Origin: a bacterium
Lineage (GTDB): Bacteria; Patescibacteriota; Minisyncoccia; UBA6257; GWB1-50-10
Assembly: GCA_027310235.1 (NCBI GenBank)
Contig: DAIDBF010000039.1
Span: 1-7,715 of the forward strand
Direction of reading: 5' to 3'
DNA: 7,715 bases
A program made the translations under genes and the position numbers. The notes below the pieces were generated by a model that ran no database searches, was not told where the DNA came from, and saw only the letters and a program-made list of their open reading frames with translations. This document shows positions 1-5,804 of this stretch, piece after piece; the stretch's first letter is position 1, and every line of letters begins with the position of its first letter.

Positions 1-611
1 CCCTCGGGCCAACCCATTCCCCTGACAAATATATTGATGCCAGCCTCTCGAAGATAACGGATCAGCTTTGCGCGCGGCTCGTTATAGATACCGACAAAAC
101 TCACATCGATGTCTTTTGTAATGTTATCCAACTTCCGATACACGGAGAGATCCACGCCCGGTTGATGATGAACGATGTTTTTGCAACCGATGCGGCGGTA
201 CTTCGGTATCGCCCGAGAATCATAGGTGATAATCCAATGAAAATACGGCGCGAAATGCCGACTCACGCGCTCCCAACGCCACGTATCATCGTCGCCGATG
301 TAGGCAAGTGTGGCGAGGTTCTCGTCGTGGACTTTTTTGAACGTTTCTTCGCCAAGATCGTATTCGCTGAAGCCCGCGAGACACACGTCCGGCTTATTGG
401 TCGCGAGGTATTCCAAAAAAACTTTGCGTGCGCCTTCGCGCCCGTGCGCCAAAATAGCTTCATCGATAAAAAAAATATCCGCCGTATGCCCATGCCGCTC
501 AGCGACCGTCTTAAGCGGCAGATACTCCAAATAATAGCTCGGGGCGCGACGGCCCAGGTTTTTCCAGGTCCGATCGTACGCGTACTTGTAGTTCACGAGC
601 AGTATCTTCAT
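1..611 (-). CDS. CgeB-like glycosyltransferase, 3' end cut off by window edge
   Basis: An open frame starts with ATG at 611-609 and stays open to position 1; 203 codons are visible and the C-terminal part is missing. The protein begins MKILLVNYKYAYDRTW. It has an alternating strand/helix pattern typical of a GT-B fold N-terminal half, a YIGDDDTWRWE segment (residues 104-114), a QPGVDLSVYRKL segment (150-161), and DVSFVGIYNEPRAKLIRYL (169-187), followed by GINIFVRGMGW (191-201). This order resembles CgeB/DUF3880 proteins with a C-terminal Glyco_trans_1_2 domain, where the VSFVG...R..L...L..AGI pattern opens the second Rossmann half. Such enzymes are cytosolic and move a sugar from a nucleotide donor onto a glycan or protein. 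Donor and acceptor cannot be read here. The start lies 14 nt after the RmlC-like stop, so it is probably in the same operon. There is no clear Shine-Dalgarno upstream. Family confidence is moderate; that it is the real coding frame is strongly supported. Confidence 0.8.
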   Translation of the reverse strand, partial: MKILLVNYKYAYDRTWKNLGRRAPSYYLEYLPLKTVAERHGHTADIFFIDEAILAHGREGARKVFLEYLATNKPDVCLAGFSEYDLGEETFKKVHDENLATLAYIGDDDTWRWERVSRHFAPYFHWIITYDSRAIPKYRRIGCKNIVHHQPGVDLSVYRKLDNITKDIDVSFVGIYNEPRAKLIRYLREAGINIFVRGMGWPE

Positions 612-625
612 TGTTGTTGTCTTTG

Positions 626-1174
626 TTACTTTGTCTTCGCTTCACCGGAAGCATCTTTGTCACGCTCAGAAAGAATGGGGTTCTGGACGGGCCACGGAAT
701 GTTGAAACGCGGATCGTTCCATGCGAAACTGAACTGATTTTTCCGGTTGTAATACGCAGATTGTTTGTACTGGAAGATGATTTTTTCGCTAAGCGCCAAG
801 TATCCATTTCCGTATCCCGGCGGAACGAGCACCCGCCAGTGACTCATGTCGTTCAAATCAAACGATTCCCAGGTACCGAATGCGGATGACGCCTCATCGC
901 AGTTCACGACCACGAAAAATATTTTTCCATAAAGGCACGAAACGAGCTTCCATGTTTCCCGATCGCCATGGAGACCGCGCAACACGTCTTTTTTGGAGAC
1001 GGAGATGTCGTCTTCGACGAAATGAATATCAATTTCCTGCTCTTTGAATTTCAGCTCGTGATATGTCTCAAGGAATGAACCTCTTGTATCCTCGAAGAAC
1101 TCTCCCTTTCCGTCCTGAAACGGCTCGGGCTTGATAAGAAGAATACCTTCAAGTTTTGTCTTTTCGATCTTCAT
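626..1174 (-). CDS. RmlC-like sugar 3,5-epimerase (dTDP-4-dehydrorhamnose 3,5-epimerase family)
   Basis: Encodes 182 aa, the usual RmlC length. RmlC-family cupins invert C3 and/or C5 of 4-keto nucleotide sugars in the cytosol. Family landmarks are in order: R31, VEDDISVSKKDVLRGLHG (53-70) with the presumed catalytic His69, Lys76, a PPGYGNGYLALSE stretch (118-130), Tyr136 in the FQYK segment, and WNDPRFNIPWP (152-162) with Asp154 as probable partner of His69. The family's usual AHGF motif reads GNGY here, putting Asn123 where RmlC has a second active-site His. I chose ATG at 1174 because homology starts there and it overlaps the gmhA TGA as ATGA, implying translational coupling. Longer non-ATG starts would run deep into gmhA. 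No rmlA, rmlB or rmlD is visible. The substrate may therefore be dTDP-4-keto-6-deoxyglucose or, given gmhA, a GDP-heptose 4-keto intermediate as for the RmlC-like heptose epimerases of Campylobacter. Family is certain, substrate is not. Confidence 0.88.
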   Translation of the reverse strand: MKIEKTKLEGILLIKPEPFQDGKGEFFEDTRGSFLETYHELKFKEQEIDIHFVEDDISVSKKDVLRGLHGDRETWKLVSCLYGKIFFVVVNCDEASSAFGTWESFDLNDMSHWRVLVPPGYGNGYLALSEKIIFQYKQSAYYNRKNQFSFAWNDPRFNIPWPVQNPILSERDKDASGEAKTK

Positions 1175-1740
1175 GACAAGAAAGGAACTATCTTCTCGCA
1201 CCACATGTGAAGCACCAGCGTGTGTATTTCCTGAACCCGTGCGGTAACAGAGGAAGGAACGATGACGGCGACGTCGCATTTCTCTCTTAAAATTCCGCCC
1301 CTGTCGCCCAGAAGGCCGACTACGTTAAGGCCTTGTTTTCTCGCAATCTCCGCGGCGTGCATTACATTAGTCGAGTTACCGCTCGTGGAGATCCCTAAAA
1401 ATACATCTCCCGTTTTTCCCCACGTCGCGACCTGTCGCGCAAATACGTGTTCATACCCGAAGTCGTTCGCCCACGCGGTAAGAAACGAGGTGTCGGTAGT
1501 AAGCGCAAGCACCGGATATCCGCTCCGTTTCTCTTTTTTGAGGGTGGCCACAAACTCCGCCGCGAAGTGTTGTGCGTCCGCCGCGCTGCCCCCGTTCCCC
1601 GCCACGAGGATTTTCTTCCCCGCAAGCAATGTTTCCTTTATTATCTTTTCGGCACTATCACAGGCAGCAAGAAACACTCCATCTCTCAGGAGATCCTCGT
1701 GAAGACGAATTGCTTCCTCAATTGATTCGCGAAATTCCAT
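1171..1740 (-). CDS. gmhA: Sedoheptulose-7-phosphate (phosphoheptose) isomerase, GmhA type
   Basis: Encodes 189 aa, the full family length, as a single SIS-domain protein. GmhA converts sedoheptulose 7-phosphate to D-glycero-D-manno-heptose 7-phosphate, the first step to ADP- or GDP-heptose, in the cytosol. Visible motifs: GNGGSAADAQHFAAEF (48-63) holding the phosphate loop plus His58 and Glu62, TDTSFLTAWANDFG (82-95), GISTSGNS (116-123), and TARVQEIH (166-173) with Gln170; His178 follows. His58, Glu62, Gln170 and His178 match the metal-binding/catalytic His61, Glu65, Gln172 and His180 of E. coli GmhA, which favours GmhA over the related DiaA. ATG at 1740 begins the expected N-terminal helix (MEFRESIEEAIRLH). 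A 55-bp gap separates it from the GT11 gene upstream; it contains a weak TATAAC (1760-1755) without a convincing -35 box, so a promoter is possible but not supported. The TGA stop overlaps the next gene's ATG. No hddA, gmhB or hddC is in the window. Confidence 0.93.
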   Translation of the reverse strand: MEFRESIEEAIRLHEDLLRDGVFLAACDSAEKIIKETLLAGKKILVAGNGGSAADAQHFAAEFVATLKKEKRSGYPVLALTTDTSFLTAWANDFGYEHVFARQVATWGKTGDVFLGISTSGNSTNVMHAAEIARKQGLNVVGLLGDRGGILREKCDVAVIVPSSVTARVQEIHTLVLHMWCEKIVPFLS

Positions 1741-1795
1741 ACCACGTAAGCTCAGTTATAGAGTAATTCCTTCGAATAAATTTGAACAGGGCGCA

Positions 1796-2683
1796 CTACA
1801 GCCTCACCCAGCTCTTGGGCACAATATCGCCTTCTTCGGTCTCGTCGGCAAACCATTTCTTCGGCGCTACCACGATCTTATTCGGATCGTCATTAAGCCA
1901 CGCCCCCCACCAGGAAAATGTGCTGTTTGCGATAATATTGTGCTTGCACCTCGACATTAAATCCATGTGATATGCACCCTTCGGCCCCGCAACCGCCACG
2001 TACGTGGTGACAAACCCCGTTCTTAAGTGTTCCTCACACCATTTCACGTCATCGGAGAACACAAAGAAGTGTGGGTTCTTCACGCGCTCCGCCATATAGC
2101 GCGCAGCACGCTCGTAATATGCAAGATCGGTACTGCCCATAAGTTTTACGACCGTCTGCGAGGTCGCGAAATCGCCTCGGCGGATGTGAATTGAAATGGC
2201 GTTCGCGGTTTCGATGAGATCGCCGACTGACGCCGCTTCCCCTTCAAGCGGGTAACGAAATTTAAATGCGCTCCTTGCCTCATTGGCAACTTCTTCGAAA
2301 TAGCGCTCGCTCTGCCATCGCCCGAAAAGAAAGAGATTCCCCTTCGTACGAAGTACCAATGGATCGAAGAAATTATTCTTTTCTCTCAAAATATTTTGTA
2401 TCCCTAATGCATTCTTCATGGTCGCAAACGCGAGATCGATGCCAAGATATAACCCGGGAACCGGCAAAGAATCCGCGAGGTATGAGAGCGGCGTCAAGTG
2501 GGGGGTTAGCGTAAAAATATCGAGATCGAACGTTCGGTATGCAAAATCTTTTCTGGGGAACTTGTCGCTCAAAAAAACGGTATCGAGGAGAAGTGCGGAG
2601 TCATTTTTCTTCGCGAGCGTAAGACCGAGTGCATACTGGAACATTTGGTTCCCCAATCCTCCGCGCAAAAAGACCGTGATCAT
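1796..2683 (-). CDS. GT11 family glycosyltransferase (alpha-1,2-fucosyltransferase-like)
   Basis: Encodes 295 aa, the normal GT11 length. GT11 enzymes are inverting, GT-B fold, membrane-associated cytosolic enzymes that usually move L-fucose from GDP-L-fucose onto a galactose O2. Motifs in order: RGGLGNQMFQYALG (7-20) at the N terminus, the diagnostic HIRRGDF (166-172) that contacts GDP-sugar, FFVFSDD (206-212), and the C-terminal NIIANSTFSWWGAWLN (249-264). I chose ATG at 2683 because family members start with a strand just before GGLGNQ, and it lies 4 nt after the epimerase TGA stop. A TTG at 2725 would add 14 residues that overlap the epimerase gene and look unlike the family. Directly upstream is a GDP-mannose 3,5-epimerase whose product, GDP-L-galactose, differs from GDP-L-fucose only by the C6 hydroxyl, so the donor may be GDP-L-galactose (inference). 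No gmd or fcl for GDP-fucose is visible. Confidence 0.92.
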   Translation of the reverse strand: MITVFLRGGLGNQMFQYALGLTLAKKNDSALLLDTVFLSDKFPRKDFAYRTFDLDIFTLTPHLTPLSYLADSLPVPGLYLGIDLAFATMKNALGIQNILREKNNFFDPLVLRTKGNLFLFGRWQSERYFEEVANEARSAFKFRYPLEGEAASVGDLIETANAISIHIRRGDFATSQTVVKLMGSTDLAYYERAARYMAERVKNPHFFVFSDDVKWCEEHLRTGFVTTYVAVAGPKGAYHMDLMSRCKHNIIANSTFSWWGAWLNDDPNKIVVAPKKWFADETEEGDIVPKSWVRL

Positions 2684-2687
2684 TGAA

Positions 2688-3668
2688 TCAAAACCATAAT
2701 CTACTCTTGGAGACCTGCTCGGCAATCCACTGATAGGTTTTTCTCAAACCGTCTTCTAATCTTAAACCTGGTTCCCAGTTTAATTTCGATCGTATGAGTT
2801 TGTTGTCTGAATTTCTGCCGCGCACGCCGAGAGGTCCATTTATGTGTTTTACCTGAAGCGGCTTGTCCGCAACCCGCATAGCCATTTCCGCCAACTGATT
2901 GATGGCCACCATTTCTTCGGAGCCGATGTTGACCGGACCGAGAAAATCAGAGTCCATAAGTCGTCGCACTCCTTCTAAACATTCGTCAATAAAAAGAAAT
3001 GATCTGGTTTGTTTGCCGTCACCCCAGATTTCTATCTCTCCGTACTCCGGTGCCTCGGCTACTTTCCGGCAAATAGCGGCTGGCGCTTTCTCGCGCCCTC
3101 CTTTCCAGGTTCCCTCAGGACCGAAGATGTTGTGGAAGCGGGCGATTTTGACGTTTAAACCGTGGTTCCTATGAAACGCAAGATACAAACGTTCGCTGAA
3201 AAGTTTTTCCCAACCGTACTCACTGTCAGGCGCGGCAGGATAAGCAGAATCTTCCGAACACTTCGGATTCTCCGGATCGGTCTGATTATAGGCAGGATAA
3301 ATACACGCCGAGGACGAGAAAAAAATCTTTTTTATGCCCGCCTTTGTGCCGTAGTACGCCATATTCAAATTGATTTGCGCGGAGTTATGCATCACGTCCG
3401 CATCGTGCTCACCCGTAAAGATGTATCCCGCACCACCCATGTCAGCCGCGAGTTGATATACTTCGTCGAAGGGGCGATCTAAAATTTTTTGACAAACCCC
3501 CTGGTCTCGCAGGTCACCGATTACAAAATCATCCGCCGCTGTCTTACTGAATTCCGGATATTTCAAATCGACTCCGCGAACCCAGAATCCTTCATACTTC
3601 AAACGCTTTACAAGATGACTCCCGATAAAACCGCCCGCGCCGCACACTAAAGAAGTTTTTTGTTCCAT
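2688..3668 (-). CDS. GDP-mannose 3,5-epimerase (extended SDR family)
   Basis: Encodes 326 aa. It is a cytosolic NAD-dependent short-chain dehydrogenase of the GME type, turning GDP-D-mannose into GDP-L-galactose (with GDP-L-gulose as side product) through a 4-keto intermediate. Landmarks: nucleotide-binding GAGGFIG (10-16), LAADMGGAGYI (73-83), SSSACIYP (118-125), Tyr151-x3-Lys155 catalytic pair, FHNIFGPEGTWKGGREKAPA (178-197), GDGKQTRSFLFIDEC (217-231), VNIGSEEMV (246-254) and GPLGVRGRNSDN (278-289). By recalled alignment, Cys122, Tyr151, Lys155 and Lys194 match Arabidopsis GME Cys145, Tyr174, Lys178 and Lys217, including the acid/base pair. The AADMGG, GTWKGGREKAP and GVRGRNSDN signatures separate GME from GDP-fucose synthase, UDP-glucose 4-epimerase and RmlB. 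ATG at 3668 is 15 nt after the TPR gene stop; no Shine-Dalgarno is evident. It is followed 4 nt later by the GT11 gene, its likely user. Confidence 0.93.
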   Translation of the reverse strand: MEQKTSLVCGAGGFIGSHLVKRLKYEGFWVRGVDLKYPEFSKTAADDFVIGDLRDQGVCQKILDRPFDEVYQLAADMGGAGYIFTGEHDADVMHNSAQINLNMAYYGTKAGIKKIFFSSSACIYPAYNQTDPENPKCSEDSAYPAAPDSEYGWEKLFSERLYLAFHRNHGLNVKIARFHNIFGPEGTWKGGREKAPAAICRKVAEAPEYGEIEIWGDGKQTRSFLFIDECLEGVRRLMDSDFLGPVNIGSEEMVAINQLAEMAMRVADKPLQVKHINGPLGVRGRNSDNKLIRSKLNWEPGLRLEDGLRKTYQWIAEQVSKSRLWF

Positions 3669-3683
3669 AGAATTGTCGTATCT

Positions 3684-4295
3684 TTATTGTTTCGACGATA
3701 ACGCGCGCACCATTTCTTGTATTCTCTGATCATTCGGCCAGATGGAGAGAATTTCTTGTCCGATCGCGCGCGCGTTATCGACCTCCTCCGCGCTCGTATA
3801 GAGTTGGAAGAGACCATATAAAAACTGGGGACGATTCGGACTTAAAGTAAGTCCTTTTTGAAACAACGCAAGCGCGACGTCATAATCCTTCTTCTCTTTG
3901 TAGTTCCTGAAGTTCGTCGCGTGGATACTTCCGAGTATCGCTATCTCTTGCACATAATTCGAGCTGTGGTTCCCGGATTTGATCACGCGGGAAACCGAGT
4001 CGGCATACGCGATGAGCGCATCGGCAACTTGCTGCGGCGGTTTCTGCGCGATGATACTCCCGATCTGGTTTTCCAAAAACCTGATGTCTTCGGCCTGCCC
4101 CACGGGAGAATAAAAATCAAGCGCCTGATTGAATGTATCTACATAAGCGGCGACGCTCGTTGACTGGCCCGCTTGGCGCATCGCCTGGATGAACAACTGG
4201 GACTTCCGGAATGGAAGAAAAGCACCATAGATGAAGGAGAGAAGGGCGAGAATAATGCCCAACGGAGCGATGATTGTTCTTATGATCTTATGCAT
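3684..4295 (-). CDS. Membrane-anchored TPR protein, partner of the adjacent Wzy-like protein
   Basis: Encodes 203 aa. A single hydrophobic segment (about residues 8-28) is followed by a helical region and at least one clear tetratricopeptide unit (about 137-170, containing ALFQKGLTLSPNRPQFLYGL) with a probable second one after it (about 171-198). TPRs are protein-interaction modules, so the likely role is to bind a partner or organise the polymerase/ligase; no enzyme motif is visible. The start ATG lies inside the end of the upstream Wzy-like gene: the shared 8 nt ATGCATAA holds this start and that stop, so translation is probably coupled. The protein resembles the C-terminal part of the fused Wzy-TPR gene further upstream (same final membrane segment followed by TPRs, same LSPNR motif), so it looks like the detached tail of a Wzy-TPR protein. 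Deleting one base in the A5 tract just before the start would fuse the two frames. TPR assignment is good; function is inferred from context. Confidence 0.82.
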   Translation of the reverse strand: MHKIIRTIIAPLGIILALLSFIYGAFLPFRKSQLFIQAMRQAGQSTSVAAYVDTFNQALDFYSPVGQAEDIRFLENQIGSIIAQKPPQQVADALIAYADSVSRVIKSGNHSSNYVQEIAILGSIHATNFRNYKEKKDYDVALALFQKGLTLSPNRPQFLYGLFQLYTSAEEVDNARAIGQEILSIWPNDQRIQEMVRALSSKQ

Positions 4296-5640
4296 GTTTT
4301 TCGTGATGCCTTATCTCAAGAAACAAATGAACCGCAAATCCCAAGAAAAGAAACACATTGAGGTAAATCGGAAGTACATCAAAGAGCGCGACTCCCTGGC
4401 CGAGATACCCTACGGGAATCGCAAGAAGAAGTGCGGCGAGGAGCGCACCGCGTGGGTGATGATGTGTAATAATATCGCGGCGATATTTCCAAAACTGCAA
4501 GAAGAATACCGCAAAAATCCCCAAGAAACTTAAGAGCCCTACAATGCCGGTCTCCGTAAGATAGTCGAAGTACACGCTGTGCGCCCGATCGAACCACGTT
4601 TCCGAATTCTGATTCGGGGAAAAATGCCGCGGGTCGAAGTATTTATCAAATACGACTCCGAAATTTTCGGGACCCCACCCCAAGATCGGACGCTCCTGCC
4701 ATCCTTTGATCGCCGACCCCCATGTCCAGAGACGGGTCTGGGCGGTCTGATCCGAAACCGAGAGATCGAGGAGCCGGCTTGAGGACTCGCAAAACGGCAC
4801 AAGCGGTATATTCTCGTGACGGAACGCGAAAGCAAGCGCCGCAAGTATTATGCTTATGCCCGCAAGTATCACCGAAACATTTTTCCACTTCCCCTTGGGA
4901 AGTGAAAAAGAGAGAAAAAGAAGTGCTATGATTACCGCCAATCCGAGCCCCAAGAAAGTGCCCCGGGTTTGGGAAAGCAGGAAAAAGAACATCAGCACCG
5001 CGAGAATCAGAACAAAAAGCGTGTTTCTTAAGGGATTTTGTTTTTTTGAAAACCAAAGCCATAACGCATAAAACATCATGAACATAAGATAGGGCGCGAA
5101 ATACGCCGGGTTCCCGAGCGACCCGGCGACCCGGTTGCAAAACCCCTCAGGACCGATAAACGGATTAATTTGAAGAGACGCCGCAATACCGTAGAGGATT
5201 ACCAATCCCGACGCGATAAGCGAGAGCGTAAAAATTTTTTTCCACTCCGACTCGTTTCGAAATAAGAGTAGCAAGAGCGTGAAGAAAACGTAGAAGTGGA
5301 GCACCTGGAGCCCTCCATCGCCGCGCTCGAAGTTGGACCAGAAGGCGGCTCCCGCATCATACGCGAAAAGCGACGCCAAAAGGAACACGAACGTAAAAAT
5401 CGAGACCGCGATGAAAAGCGGATGACGAAGTACCCGCCTTGCGCGTGCACGTAATGCTTCCCATTCGTTCTTCGAGAAAATAACCCCGAGGAGGAACGAG
5501 ATCAGGGCGAGATCAACGATACCGCGGAAGAATACGTATTTCCCTACGATAAAGGGGAAAAGCGTCGAGTTAGTGACAATGATGACGCAGAATACCGAAG
5601 CATAAAGCAGAACGCGGGAGAGTTTAAAGTAGTTGAACAT
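4288..5640 (-). CDS. O-antigen ligase/polymerase-like membrane protein (Wzy_C/WaaL family)
   Basis: Encodes 450 aa with about eleven or twelve hydrophobic segments, fitting the Wzy/WaaL/PglL superfamily that polymerises or transfers lipid-linked glycans on the outer face of the cytoplasmic membrane. Landmarks: FWSNFERGDGGLQVLHFY (100-117), AGSLGNPAYFAPYL (172-185), SQTRGTFLGLGLAV (223-236), then a large extracytoplasmic loop with QTRLWTWGSAIKGW (301-314), ERPILGWGPENF (316-327) and DRAHSVYFDYLTETGIVGLL (351-370). His354 fits the conserved loop histidine of ligases. Sequence alone does not tell polymerase from ligase or protein O-glycosyltransferase. ATG at 5640 begins MFNYFKLSRVLLYA, a basic N terminus before the first membrane segment, directly after the AT-rich spacer and without a Shine-Dalgarno. 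The C terminus ends after the last membrane segment in a basic tail (EIRHHEKHA), exactly where the paralogue upstream continues into a further membrane segment and TPRs. Confidence 0.9.
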   Translation of the reverse strand: MFNYFKLSRVLLYASVFCVIIVTNSTLFPFIVGKYVFFRGIVDLALISFLLGVIFSKNEWEALRARARRVLRHPLFIAVSIFTFVFLLASLFAYDAGAAFWSNFERGDGGLQVLHFYVFFTLLLLLFRNESEWKKIFTLSLIASGLVILYGIAASLQINPFIGPEGFCNRVAGSLGNPAYFAPYLMFMMFYALWLWFSKKQNPLRNTLFVLILAVLMFFFLLSQTRGTFLGLGLAVIIALLFLSFSLPKGKWKNVSVILAGISIILAALAFAFRHENIPLVPFCESSSRLLDLSVSDQTAQTRLWTWGSAIKGWQERPILGWGPENFGVVFDKYFDPRHFSPNQNSETWFDRAHSVYFDYLTETGIVGLLSFLGIFAVFFLQFWKYRRDIITHHHPRGALLAALLLAIPVGYLGQGVALFDVLPIYLNVFLFLGFAVHLFLEIRHHEKHA

Positions 5641-5645
5641 AAAAA

Positions 5646-5778
5646 CTTAATTTCTAATTACTCTAATTACCCTAATTGATCTAAGAAAATCCCAATAAAT
5701 AATTAATACGGGGTTGGTGATTCGGAACTTTGGTCATTATTTAGATCAATTAGAAATTAGGTCAATTAGGGCAATTTA
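5646..5778. repeat. AT-rich spacer with 9-nt-period CTAATT repeats forming an inverted repeat
   Basis: The left arm carries CTAATT units at 5654, 5663 and 5672, exactly 9 nt apart, preceded by a degenerate CTTAATTT at 5646. The right arm carries the complement, AATTAG at 5748, 5755 and 5764 and AATTTA at 5773. The inner ends form a perfect 13-bp inverted repeat: CTAATTGATCTAA at 5672-5684 and TTAGATCAATTAG at 5741-5753, separated by 56 nt of single-copy sequence. This fills nearly the whole 164-bp gap, the only sizeable non-coding stretch in the window. It could act as a long-loop hairpin in the transcript, a protein-binding array or a small mobile repeat. It is not a standard terminator: stems are AT-rich and the loop is long, although on the minus strand a T5 run does occur at 5645-5641. 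Function unknown. Confidence 0.85.
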
Positions 5779-5804
5779 AAAAATCACTACCTTTTCATTA
5801 TATC

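Noticed and set aside
162..737. 191-codon open frame on the plus strand
   Set aside because: It lies opposite the CgeB-like gene and the end of the RmlC-like gene, both with family motifs; its own translation has no recognisable pattern and would be the only plus-strand gene.
1175..1279. N-terminal extension of the RmlC-like gene
   Set aside because: The extra 35 residues (RRRRHRSFLC...) overlap gmhA coding sequence and precede the point where family similarity begins; ATG at 1174 forms a typical ATGA overlap.
1741..1795. Promoter for gmhA in the 55-bp gap
   Set aside because: A TATAAC occurs at 1760-1755 on the minus strand but no -35-like hexamer lies 16-18 nt upstream of it; too weak to call.
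1171..2690. Recoded TGA (genetic code 25, as in some CPR lineages)
   Set aside because: TGA ends gmhA and the GDP-mannose epimerase at the lengths expected for their families, and no in-frame TGA interrupts any gene.
2684..2725. N-terminal extension of the GT11 gene from a TTG codon
   Set aside because: The 14 added residues overlap the epimerase gene; GT11 proteins start just before the GGLGNQ motif, matching ATG at 2683.
5646..5778. CRISPR array
   Set aside because: Units are about 9 nt with 2-3 nt between cores, far too short for CRISPR repeats and spacers, and no cas genes are present.
5641..5804. Intrinsic terminator between the two Wzy-like genes
   Set aside because: The inverted repeat has AT-rich stems and a 56-nt loop; no GC-rich stem followed directly by a T-run was found. 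A T5 run exists at the far end but does not abut the perfect stem.
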